Source of the DNA: Streptomyces sp. AC512_CC834 | GTDB taxonomy: Bacteria > Actinomycetota > Actinomycetes > Streptomycetales > Streptomycetaceae | Reading direction: 5' to 3' | Assembly (NCBI RefSeq): GCF_019049325.1 | Contig: NZ_JAGMUO010000008.1 | Location: forward strand, 1 to 46,146 | DNA: 46,146 nucleotides | Shown here: piece after piece, positions 39,957-46,146 of the stretch | Numbering within the stretch: position 1 is the first letter of the stretch | Layout: each line of letters opens with the position of its first letter | Notes under the pieces: model-generated | What the model was told of the DNA's origin: nothing | The model's database searches: none | The model's input: the letters and a program-made list of their open reading frames with translations, nothing else | Position numbers and translations under genes: made by a program

Positions 39957-42108
39957 CACCGGGTGGAGAAGCGGCCAGGAGGTCGATGCCGCAGAGCCCG
40001 GCGAGGTCCTTGGCGACGCTGGTGAGCGGCTGCTGCAGCTCGGCCAGATCGGCGCGCATGTCGGGGGAGCGTTTCCACCGCCTTTCATGTTCGACCGGGC
40101 TGACCTCCGGTGGTCGAACGGCCTCGTGCTCCTGGAGCGCCGGGTGCCAGGTCGTGAGGAAGGGACGCAGGTGCGTGTTGGTCAATCGTGCGGCGATGCC
40201 GGGAAGAGTCAGCGGGGTGGCGGTTTCGGTCGCGACCCGGTGGAGCAGCTCGCGTGTCGTGGCGAACAGCGAGTGCAGGGACGTCAGTGCTTCCCGCAGG
40301 GAGCCGTGGTCCCGGGGAAGCGGTTGGACACCGACTCGGGTGACCAGCTCGACCTGGAGGTCGAAGGCCGCGGCCCGCTCCAGCGGGCTGGGGCGGGTGC
40401 CGACCGGGGCAGTGGTCGAGAGCCGAGCAGCCTCGGGGAGACTCGTCGCCGCAGGCCGGTCCGGAACCGGGATCCGGGCCGAGGTGTCCGGAACGAGCGT
40501 ATGCAGGAGAACGCGACGGAGGTCCTCCTGACGGGCCACGTTCGTGTCATGGCGGTGTACGGCCCGGGCGAGCAGCGGATGGATGGTCCAGGACCGGTCG
40601 CGCAGCGGTTCGTGCCGCAGCGCGCCGGAGCCGCGAAGTGCTTCCACGGCCTCTGAGACGAGGGCTCCCGTGTCCCACGGGTCGTAGGGGCCGATGGAGG
40701 ACAGGATGTCCTCCAGGGCTGTTTGGGACAGCGGCGCCGGGCAGGCGAGAGCAAGCAGCCGCAAGACGTCGTCAGCCGGATCCGCACCGGACAGCGGCCT
40801 CGGCAGCAAGGCCGTCGCGAGTGGCCGACGCGCCGGCGCGCCGCTGCCGGACACCGATCGGCGGGTGGCCAGCACGTCCGGCCCGTGGCCGTGCAGCCGA
40901 TTGCGTACGTCGATGAAGCCACTGGTGGCCGTGAGGTCGGCGAGCAGATCCAGCGCCTCCGGATGCCCGCCGACATCACGGACGAGCGCGAGAGCGGCAG
41001 CGTGTTCCAACTCGTCGTGGGGCTGGGGCACGTGGCGGGAGGTGAGGAGGCGGTAGCCGTCGGCGTCCGACAACGGGGCCATGTCGACGCACTCGGCGAA
41101 GGCCGTGTACCGGAGGGACCGTGTCGTGATCAAGGTGGCCGTGAGCAGGTGCGGGCCGCGCAGGAGGTTGAGCTGGTCCGCGGTGAGTCCGTCGGGAACG
41201 CCGTCGACCACCCACAGACAGGGCAGTTTGCGCTCTCCCAGCGCGACCGCGAGGTGGCTGAGCAGGCCGGGCAGCGAGGACGCCGAGGACGCCGAGGACC
41301 TCGAAACTGTCACCCGGAGAGCCGCCAGCACCGTGGAGACCTGTTCCGCGTAGGACTCCATCGCCTCCGAGGGCGCCCCTTCGTACGGGTGCAGGTCGAA
41401 CCAGAAGACGCCGCCGGGAAAGGCCGAACTGAAGTGCAGGGCGTATTCCTGGGCAAGCAGCGACTTGCCAAGACCGGGCATGCCGCGCACCTGCGCGCCG
41501 CGTCCTCCGCCGGCCTGTGCGACCAGTGGAGCACGGTGACGGTGGAGGGCCGTGTGGATGCGCCACTGCTCGGGCAGGCGGCCGGTGAAACGGAACGACC
41601 CCGTGCGGGCCGGCGCGGGCAGCCACGGAACGACGGGCGCGTCCGCCGCGTCCCCCATGAACGTGGCGACGGTCTCCACGTGGTCGGCCACGCGTGCGGC
41701 GAGGCGGTCGAGTCCCTCGGGGGTGGTGGGCCAGGGCCAGTGCCGGGCGTCTCGCAGTTCGACCGGGTGCACGTGGTCGGAGGCGGGTTCCGGGTTGAGT
41801 ACGAGTGTCCGCCGGCGGGGATCACCCTCGCGCTGTCCGGTCAGGTACGCGTAGGTCAGCTCCCACTGGCACGCTCGCCGTTGCGGGTAGTCCGCCGAGT
41901 ACAGGGCGAGCAGTATCCGGGAGTGGGCCAACGCTTCCGTGATGGTGGCGGTGATGGACGCGAAGTCGTCCACAGCGGTGTCGTCGACGAAGACCCGCAG
42001 GCCGCGTGCCTGGAGCGCGGAGACCAGCGCGCTGACCTTGCCGGAGTCGGACCGGCTGTAACTGACGAAGACGTCCCACTCCGGCCCGGAGGCGTCGGGC
42101 GTGATCAT
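39952..42108 (-). CDS. TIR-STAND ATPase (NB-ARC-like) with C-terminal helical domain
   Basis: A 718-residue protein. Residues 10-130 are a TIR domain (WDVFVSYSRSD, VFVDDTAVDDFASI, ILLALYSADY, CQWELTYAY), with Glu 83 as the candidate NADase residue. Residues about 170-450 are a STAND/NB-ARC-type ATPase: Walker A GMPGLGKSLL (209-218), a Walker B-like LPCLWVVDGVPD, and ATLITTRSLRY. A winged-helix-like part follows (DDVLRLLALACPAPLSQTALEDIL). The last about 110 residues (from VTRVGVQPLPRDHGSLREALTSLHSLF) form a helical domain also present in the membrane protein at 42335. TIR-STAND proteins act in antiviral or conflict systems, where NAD destruction kills the cell. A GAGGAGG site precedes the ATG. 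Confidence 0.83.
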   Translation of the reverse strand: MITPDASGPEWDVFVSYSRSDSGKVSALVSALQARGLRVFVDDTAVDDFASITATITEALAHSRILLALYSADYPQRRACQWELTYAYLTGQREGDPRRRTLVLNPEPASDHVHPVELRDARHWPWPTTPEGLDRLAARVADHVETVATFMGDAADAPVVPWLPAPARTGSFRFTGRLPEQWRIHTALHRHRAPLVAQAGGGRGAQVRGMPGLGKSLLAQEYALHFSSAFPGGVFWFDLHPYEGAPSEAMESYAEQVSTVLAALRVTVSRSSASSASSLPGLLSHLAVALGERKLPCLWVVDGVPDGLTADQLNLLRGPHLLTATLITTRSLRYTAFAECVDMAPLSDADGYRLLTSRHVPQPHDELEHAAALALVRDVGGHPEALDLLADLTATSGFIDVRNRLHGHGPDVLATRRSVSGSGAPARRPLATALLPRPLSGADPADDVLRLLALACPAPLSQTALEDILSSIGPYDPWDTGALVSEAVEALRGSGALRHEPLRDRSWTIHPLLARAVHRHDTNVARQEDLRRVLLHTLVPDTSARIPVPDRPAATSLPEAARLSTTAPVGTRPSPLERAAAFDLQVELVTRVGVQPLPRDHGSLREALTSLHSLFATTRELLHRVATETATPLTLPGIAARLTNTHLRPFLTTWHPALQEHEAVRPPEVSPVEHERRWKRSPDMRADLAELQQPLTSVAKDLAGLCGIDLLAASPPGE

Positions 42109-42334
42109 TTCCGCCTCCTCGTAGGGACCTCAGCCGACGGCCTGCCCCCTCTCTCTCGCCCCTCTCGCCCCTCTCGACCCTCCCGTCCCTCTCGACGTTC
42201 GAAAAATCGATGGGGGGGGGTGAGCAGATTGCCTGGTCGTCCGGGGCCGACCCACGAAGTGCCTGCACGATGAAGATCGTCACCTTGCCATCATGCGACA
42301 CCGCGTCCGCTGCGCGAGGTCGTCCGGTGCGCCG
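42109..42334. other. Intergenic region with purine-rich repeat
   Basis: This 226-base gap separates two genes read leftward. On the - strand it has a purine tract with several GAGAGGGGC-like units (about 42141-42199), next to a run of nine C (42212-42220). It may hold the TIR gene promoter; no small gene is supported. Confidence 0.35.
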
Positions 42335-43084
42335 TCATTCCCGCGGGCCGGGTCTCGCCCCGTCCTGTCGCGGCACCGGGGGACCGGCCTGCGTGGAGCG
42401 GCCCGAAGGGCGCAGATGCCGCTCCGGATCCCGGATGCCCGCGATGTCACCGAGCCCGATCACGTACGGCCGCAGCCGTTCCTGCAGTTGGCGGAGCTCC
42501 GCGCGGAACGCGGCGTTCTGCGGCCACTCGGACTCGTCCTGGTCGGGGTGGTGGTCTTCGAAGTCCTTCAGGCCGGGGTGCCACTTGGCCAGGAACGGAG
42601 CGAGCTCGAAGTTGAGGATGTCCAGAGCCAGTTCGTACACCGAGTCCCCCTTGGCAGGGGGAGGAGGCGTCGTGTGACCCTCCAGGGGCTCGCGATAGAG
42701 GTCGAACAGCGTCTTGAGGGAGGTCAGGGCCTCGCGCAGGTTCCCGCTGCCGTCCTCCAGCGGGCGCGTGGCGACCCGGGTGGCGGCTTGGAAGAACATC
42801 CGTTGCGCGGCCTGGCGCATGTCCGTCTTGGTGGTGAACGACATCTCGTTGCCGAGGAGGACGAGGCGGACCTCTGTGAGCTGGGCGGACCTGCGGTACA
42901 GCTCCAGTCCGAGGGCTACGGCGACGCCGATGAGACACCCCACGATGACCGACAGCCGCTGCCCGCCGGTCTGGCTGATCGAGTACGCGGCAATACCGAT
43001 CACGCTGCCCGTGACGCCGGCCAACACCGCACGTAAAGCCATACGAACGGCGCCGCCGCCCTCACTCCAGCTCCGCCTCGCCAC
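42335..43084 (-). CDS. Two-TM membrane protein sharing its C-terminal domain with the TIR ATPase
   Basis: A 249-residue protein of unknown function. Two transmembrane helices (about residues 17-35 and 44-62) are followed by a cytoplasmic part. Residues about 100-217 match the C-terminal domain of the adjacent TIR-STAND protein: ATRVATRPLEDGSGNLREALTSL against VTRVGVQPLPRDHGSLREALTSL, FELAPFLAKWHPGLKDFE against HLRPFLTTWHPALQEHE, and RAELRQLQERL against RADLAELQQPL. The two proteins probably associate through this domain, placing the TIR effector at the membrane. The GTG at 43084 has AAGGGGGG upstream; an ATG at 43042 is an alternative start. A -10-like TAGAAT (- strand, 43213-43218) lies upstream. 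Confidence 0.6.
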   Translation of the reverse strand: MARRSWSEGGGAVRMALRAVLAGVTGSVIGIAAYSISQTGGQRLSVIVGCLIGVAVALGLELYRRSAQLTEVRLVLLGNEMSFTTKTDMRQAAQRMFFQAATRVATRPLEDGSGNLREALTSLKTLFDLYREPLEGHTTPPPPAKGDSVYELALDILNFELAPFLAKWHPGLKDFEDHHPDQDESEWPQNAAFRAELRQLQERLRPYVIGLGDIAGIRDPERHLRPSGRSTQAGPPVPRQDGARPGPRE

Positions 43085-43252
43085 CGGCCCCCCTTGTTGC
43101 GCTGACGCTCCGTCCCACCTGGCGGCGGCCCTCGCCCCGACGCGGCGGCCGCCCCCTGCTCTCCTGCTCTCCGGGGCTCACTGGGCTCTGCTCCGGCGAA
43201 CGTGGCCATGCCATTCTAGAGGGGGCGCGCCGGGAGCTGACAGGTCGACAGA

Positions 43253-43558
43253 GTGCTGCCGCTCAACCATGCGGAGCTGGCGTTCTACGACGCCGTTGCC
43301 CACCGCGACATGGCGAAGCCGATGGAGGGCGGCGACGACGCCCTCGCCAAGATCGCCCGTGCTCTCGTCAAGGACATCCAGAAGAACCTCTCCGTCGACT
43401 GGCTCTCCCGCGAGCCCGTCCGCGCCAAGCTCCGCACCCGCATCCGCCGCGTGCCGGCGATGTTCGACTACCCGCCTGAGGAGGAGCGCGAGGCGGTCGA
43501 CCTCGTCCTCAAGCAGATGGAGATCGTGGCCGCCCTCTGGGCGCCCGCGGCGAAGTAG
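43253..43558 (+). pseudogene. C-terminal remnant of a type I restriction enzyme HsdR subunit
   Basis: A 101-residue frame that matches only the C-terminal helical domain of HsdR (DUF3387 type): AELAFYDAVAHRD, LAKIARALVKDIQKNLSVDWLSREPVRAKLRTRIRR and YPPEEEREAVDLVLKQMEIVAALW. The nuclease and helicase parts of a normal HsdR (about 1000 residues) are missing, and no HsdM or HsdS gene is present. The frame itself is intact from a GTG at 43253. It is either a decayed gene or a domain kept for another purpose; the first is simpler. Confidence 0.75.
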
Positions 43559-43583
43559 CGGACGGTGGTATCAGCGGGCAGGC

Positions 43584-43630
43584 TAGTATGGCACTACGGG
43601 TACGTACCCGTACCCACCCGTACCCACCCG
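43584..43630 (+). promoter_or_regulatory. Promoter and palindromic operator of a toxin-antitoxin operon
   Basis: A -10-like TAGTAT (43584-43589) is followed by the perfect palindrome CGGGTACGTACCCG (43597-43610) and two tandem TACCCACCCG copies (43611-43620, 43621-43630). The palindrome covers the expected transcription start, as in autorepressed toxin-antitoxin operons. Confidence 0.55.
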
Positions 43631-43655
43631 GGGTGAGTAAAGAGGAGCTCGCATC

Positions 43656-43913
43656 ATGTCCGATGCCAACGTTCGTATCCCCGCCGATGCCCGCGACCGG
43701 CTTGCCGAGATAGCTGCTGAGGAGGGGCTGTCCCTGCGTTCCTACCTGGCCCGGCTCGCCGATACCCTGCTCACCCCGGCCGAGCGGGCCGAGCGGGCGG
43801 AGAAGGCACGGGCAGTGCTGCGGAAGTGGAACGGCTACGACCCTGACGAGCACGAGCAGGCCGAGCTGGACGCCGAACTGGACCGCCGTATGACCGAAGC
43901 GGGTGCAGTGTGA
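43656..43913 (+). CDS. Antitoxin (ribbon-helix-helix type)
   Basis: An 85-residue protein beginning SDANVRIPADARDRLAEIAAEEGLSLRSYLARLADTLL, a ribbon-helix-helix-like DNA-binding start, followed by a charged tail (ARAVLRKWNGYDPDEHEQAELDAEL). It overlaps the next gene by 4 bases (GTGA), and AGAGGAG precedes the ATG. With the palindromic operator upstream this is an antitoxin of a type II system. Confidence 0.8.
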   Translation: MSDANVRIPADARDRLAEIAAEEGLSLRSYLARLADTLLTPAERAERAEKARAVLRKWNGYDPDEHEQAELDAELDRRMTEAGAV

Positions 43914-44290
43914 CCCGTGACGTGTATGTGTTTCTCGACGAGAGCGCGATGGTGGCTGCTGGGCGAGGTAACGCCTTGACTTCCCGGCTGATCCATCGCG
44001 CTCACGCTGAGCCGGACTGGTTCCTGTACGCAACCGTGTGTGCGCTGGTCGAGGCCGACCGAGCCCGACCAGGCACCGCGGAGCACATTGCTGCCCTGCC
44101 CGGTATCGCGATCGTCGACCTTGACCTGCCGGCTGCCCTGTCGGTGGCCCGCGCGACTACGTGGGCCGACGCGCACACGCTTTACGCGGCCCAGCCCAGC
44201 CCCGACCGGCCGGATGGTGCGGTGATCGCGACCACCAGGCCGCACACGTGGAAGGGCCAGCCAGTACGCATCCTGGACGTCAGCCCCTGA
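43910..44290 (+). CDS. PIN-like toxin
   Basis: A 126-residue protein with PIN-type features: an acidic start (YVFLDESAMVAA), CALVEADRARP with a Glu-Ala-Asp, and late VARATTWADAHTLYAA and PDGAVIATTRPH with conserved Asp residues. It is a more distant PIN-like family than the VapC at 34509 and has no sequence similarity to it beyond these positions. Translation is coupled to the antitoxin. It should act as a ribonuclease toxin held in check by its partner. Confidence 0.75.
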   Translation: MTRDVYVFLDESAMVAAGRGNALTSRLIHRAHAEPDWFLYATVCALVEADRARPGTAEHIAALPGIAIVDLDLPAALSVARATTWADAHTLYAAQPSPDRPDGAVIATTRPHTWKGQPVRILDVSP

Positions 44291-44292
44291 AG

Positions 44293-44472
44293 TCAGGCGG
44301 CAAGACGCACCGTTGCGTGGCGCAGCACACCGATCTGCTCAGGCGTCATGTCGAAGTCGTACGCGATGTCCTCGACGCTCTCCCCGGCCTCCCAGAGGTC
44401 GGTGATCGCCTTGACCGCGACACGGTTGGCGGCCACGACGGGCCTCTCGCGCCCGAACCTCGGGTCGATCAC
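44293..44472 (-). pseudogene. Truncated DUF433 (antitoxin-like) gene
   Basis: The frame reads VIDPRFGRERPVVAANRVAVKAI, then LWEAGESVEDIAYDFDMTPEQIGVL, which is the DUF433 domain seen in some VapB-like antitoxins. A GTG at 44472 begins it but has no ribosome site. The N-terminal part of a normal DUF433 antitoxin is missing, and no PIN partner follows on this strand. Sequence upstream (44485 on) changes character abruptly. I read this as a fragment left after a rearrangement. Confidence 0.6.
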
Positions 44473-44493
44473 GACAGGTACGGAGTCCGGGTA

Positions 44494-44670
44494 CTGCCTG
44501 AGCCGCAGGCCGCCGCGCTGCTGGACCTCGACTACTCCGAAGCCCGCTTCGGCAGCGTCGACGAGATCTACAAGAGCGAGGCCGGCCGCGACATCCTCGC
44601 CGAGCCCACCCTCCTGTTCTCCGACGCCGAGAAGCAGGAGGATGCTTCCTCGGTTGTCCACATCCACTGA
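44494..44670 (+). pseudogene. Unidentified coding remnant with strong codon bias
   Basis: The + frame from about 44494 to 44640 has G or C in almost every third position and reads LLDLDYSEARFGSVDEIYK, then AGRDILAEPTLLFSDAEKQ. No start codon with a ribosome site precedes it, and the bias fades before the TGA at 44668. It looks like the piece of a once-real gene. I do not recognise the family. Confidence 0.4.
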
Positions 44671-44908
44671 CCCAATAGGGCTGACAAGCCATGCTCGCGG
44701 AAGCCGCCTACGGCACGGGGCGCTCCCCCAGATCGCCGAGTTCGCAAGCGGAGGACTGCCTGCCCCAGCGGCCACGGACGACGGCGGCGAGTGGGTCGGC
44801 GGGGTTTGCTGCCTCCGGCACCTGCCGTCTTCCGTGGCACGGGTTTTATGACCAGGGCGGGCCTTAGGTTGGCTCCCGGGTGGCCCCCAAGAGGGATTCC
44901 GGAACCAC
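44671..44908. other. No supported gene
   Basis: This stretch of about 240 bases lies between the coding remnant and the hairpin next to the tRNA fragment. A 57-residue frame from 44690 exists but lacks codon bias and a ribosome site. Confidence 0.4.
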
Positions 44909-44945
44909 TCAGGGGCCCGACCCGCCAAGCGGATCAGGCCCCTGA
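44909..44945 (-). terminator. Hairpin downstream of the tRNA-Pro 3' fragment
   Basis: TCAGGGGCC (44909-44917) and GGCCCCTGA (44937-44945) pair perfectly around a 19-base loop. It lies 15 bases beyond the 3' end of the tRNA fragment on the - strand, so it is probably the original terminator of the tRNA gene. Confidence 0.55.
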
Positions 44946-44960
44946 CCTGGAACTTCACTG

Positions 44961-45002
44961 TAGGGGTGGCGGGATTTGAACCCACGACCTCTTCGTCCCG
45001 AA
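44961..45002 (-). other. 3' part of a tRNA-Pro gene; likely attachment site
   Basis: Read on the - strand, TTCGGGACGAAG (anticodon loop with CGG and the 3' half of its stem), AGGTC (variable region), then the T arm GTGGGTTCAAATCCCGC and the acceptor end CACCCCTA are all present. The 5' half of the tRNA is absent: the bases before TTCGGG do not pair with the stem. A tRNA cut at the anticodon loop is the usual footprint of site-specific integration by actinomycete elements such as pSAM2, which uses a tRNA-Pro gene. It should be one att end. Confidence 0.75.
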
Positions 45003-45355
45003 TGAGGTTCGATCAAGATTGGCACCTGCTGGTTTGCTGTTTTGCCTGGTCAGGGTGCTGGTGTTCGGCGGTCTCGGGTGGTCTGGAAGGGGCTCGGGGA
45101 GCGGGTCGGCTCCCAGATGGCTCCCCAAGGGCGGCCACCCAGCTAACGTCGGTACGGCGGAGGACGTGGTGTGTCCTCCGCCGACACTGTCAGTGTTTGC
45201 CCGGCCAAGGCCCGCACGTTCTCGAGCAAGGCGTGAAGGAGGAACGGCGGATCCGTTGTGGCGGTGCGGGTCACCTCCAGACACATCGCCGCATTCTTGT
45301 CTCCGCCACCCTCGCCTGGTGTATGCCGAGGACTATGCGTCCGCTCGAACTCGGC
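45003..45355. other. Gene-free region after the attachment site
   Basis: About 350 bases between the tRNA fragment and the type ISP fragment. It contains the strong hairpin at 45155-45183 and beside it the palindrome ACACTG-T-CAGTGT (45184-45196). Short frames here have poor codon bias and I support none of them. Confidence 0.4.
45155..45183. terminator. Perfect 11-bp hairpin
   Basis: CGGCGGAGGAC (45155-45165) and GTCCTCCGCCG (45173-45183) pair perfectly around a 7-base loop. It lies 170 bases beyond the type ISP gene end on the - strand and could terminate that transcript; no U-tract follows. Confidence 0.5.
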
Positions 45356-46075
45356 TTAGCTCGGGAAATCGAAGGTCCTCTGGCCGGCTCCCGGGGCGCG
45401 ACGAGACGCTCGCGGTGCCTTCGGTTCCTTGGCTGCGTAGGGCGGGACTGGTAGGACGCCCTGCTCCTGGAGATCGTGAGTGGTGATGAGCAGGCCCGCG
45501 CTCACGGCGTCCAGGAGCCTGGCCTGTTCGGGTTCGAGCGCTATCAGAAGGGCGAGCGCGTTGATGAGATCCAATAGATCAACGGTCCATCGTGCTGGCC
45601 ATGTTGGGGGCAGGATGTCGTTCAACGGGCTCTGCCACTCGACGTCGGGTTTGTGCTTGCGGAAGCCGAACCATTTACGGATCACCTGTACGCCGCCGAT
45701 TCGGTAGTCCCAGACCTCTGGCGCCACAGGTCCGATGGAGCCGGCTCCGACCGTGAGGGTGCGCGTCTTCGCGTCGTAGGAGATGCTGTCGGGCACCCCG
45801 CTGCCGTCCTCGCCGATGGGGACGGTGCAGATGGGTTGTTCCGCTACAGGAAGTCTCGGGGTCTGTCCGGACGGGCGGCCGTGCTGTGGCGACGCGAAAC
45901 GCTGGCCGTACGTGTGTATCCACACCGTACGGCGGCCGGCCTCAGCTACCTCCGTCCACAGGCCGGGGTCCCGAGTCAGCGGGATGTGCGCGCCACGGGT
46001 GGTCAGGTGCTCCGCGAAACGGCGGGTGTAGCCGCTGTGGCCGGCTATCAGGGCCCCGGCAAAGTCGTTGCTCAC
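45356..46075 (-). CDS. C-terminal domain of a type ISP restriction-modification enzyme
   Basis: A 239-residue protein matching only the C-terminal part (target-recognition/Type_ISP_C region) of type ISP restriction-modification enzymes: YTRRFAEHLTTRGAHIPLTRDPGLWTEVAEAGRRTVWIHTYGQRF, GVPDSISYDAKTRTLTVG, EVWDYRIGGVQVIRKWFGFRK and PLNDILPPTWPARWTVDLLDLINAL. The methyltransferase and helicase parts are not upstream. Instead another frame ends there, overlapping the GTG start by 4 bases (GTGA), which makes this look like a separately translated unit rather than simple decay. It may be a stand-alone recognition subunit or a relic. Confidence 0.72.
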   Translation of the reverse strand: MSNDFAGALIAGHSGYTRRFAEHLTTRGAHIPLTRDPGLWTEVAEAGRRTVWIHTYGQRFASPQHGRPSGQTPRLPVAEQPICTVPIGEDGSGVPDSISYDAKTRTLTVGAGSIGPVAPEVWDYRIGGVQVIRKWFGFRKHKPDVEWQSPLNDILPPTWPARWTVDLLDLINALALLIALEPEQARLLDAVSAGLLITTHDLQEQGVLPVPPYAAKEPKAPRASRRAPGAGQRTFDFPS

Positions 46076-46146
46076 GCCGCCAGGAGCAGGTTGATGGGGC
46101 GGTCGGTGTCGCGTGCGTGATGCCGTAGGGCAGCGGCGATGTTGTG
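46072..46146 (-). CDS. C-terminal end of a gene running in from the right edge
   Basis: The frame reads HNIAAALRHHARDTDRPIN, then LLLAA and a TGA that overlaps the start of the type ISP-like gene. Codon bias is good. Only 24 residues are in the window and I do not recognise the family. Confidence 0.5.
   Translation of the reverse strand, partial: HNIAAALRHHARDTDRPINLLLAA

Noticed and set aside
44690..44863. A 57-residue frame starting ATG near the tRNA fragment
   Set aside because: No ribosome site, no third-position bias.

Overview
The window looks like chromosomal DNA of a Streptomyces or a close relative. GC content is very high with strong G/C in third codon positions. GTG and TTG starts are common, AGGAGG-type ribosome sites sit 5-12 bases upstream, and many genes overlap by 4 bases (GTGA). 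Typical actinomycete families are present: DUF3040, DUF397, the XRE-DUF5753/HATPase group, PucR and CPBP. No function below was tested by a database search; calls rest on motifs, lengths and gene order read from the sequence.

Left part (1-15.7 kb), mostly housekeeping and accessory metabolism. It holds a CASTOR/POLLUX-type ion channel and an NfeD-like protein with its flotillin. Then come a PucR-type regulator, a MOSC protein and a zinc-ribbon protein. Two different cation/proton antiporters (7862-11129) and an RCK_C regulatory subunit make this a monovalent-cation homeostasis neighbourhood. A winged-helix regulator divergent from an alpha/beta hydrolase, a CPBP membrane protein, a VOC protein and an orphan response regulator follow.

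Middle (15.8-26.2 kb), a RiPP gene cluster of the linear azol(in)e-containing peptide (TOMM/LAP) type. One nine-gene leftward transcription unit encodes, in order of transcription: a 56-residue Cys/Ser/Thr-tailed precursor, a VOC protein, a SagB-type dehydrogenase, a HemN-like radical SAM enzyme, an E1-like leader-binding cyclodehydratase partner, a YcaO cyclodehydratase ending in PxPxP, two CPBP membrane proteases and a luciferase-like flavin oxidoreductase. A divergent two-gene ABC exporter completes it. There is no lantibiotic-type dehydratase, so thiopeptide formation is not expected. A perfect 12-bp hairpin just after the precursor gene probably lets more precursor than enzyme be made.

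Right part (27.4-46.1 kb), regulation and biological-conflict genes. After a HATPase / XRE-DUF5753 / DUF397 regulatory trio comes a two-gene unit: a small EACC1-like protein and a 1491-residue fusion of a caspase-like protease to four EccC/FtsK-type ATPase modules. A VapBC module follows. Next is a TetR regulon with a shared operator in front of a DJ-1/PfpI protein, the TetR gene and an alpha/beta hydrolase. A second TetR regulator is divergent from an enoyl-CoA hydratase. Then a two-TM membrane protein and a TIR-STAND ATPase share the same C-terminal domain, which suggests a paired conflict system. The last 3 kb hold decayed restriction genes (HsdR tail, type ISP tail), a second PIN toxin-antitoxin pair, a DUF433 fragment and the 3' part of a tRNA-Pro gene, which I read as an attachment site marking an integrated element that continues to the right.
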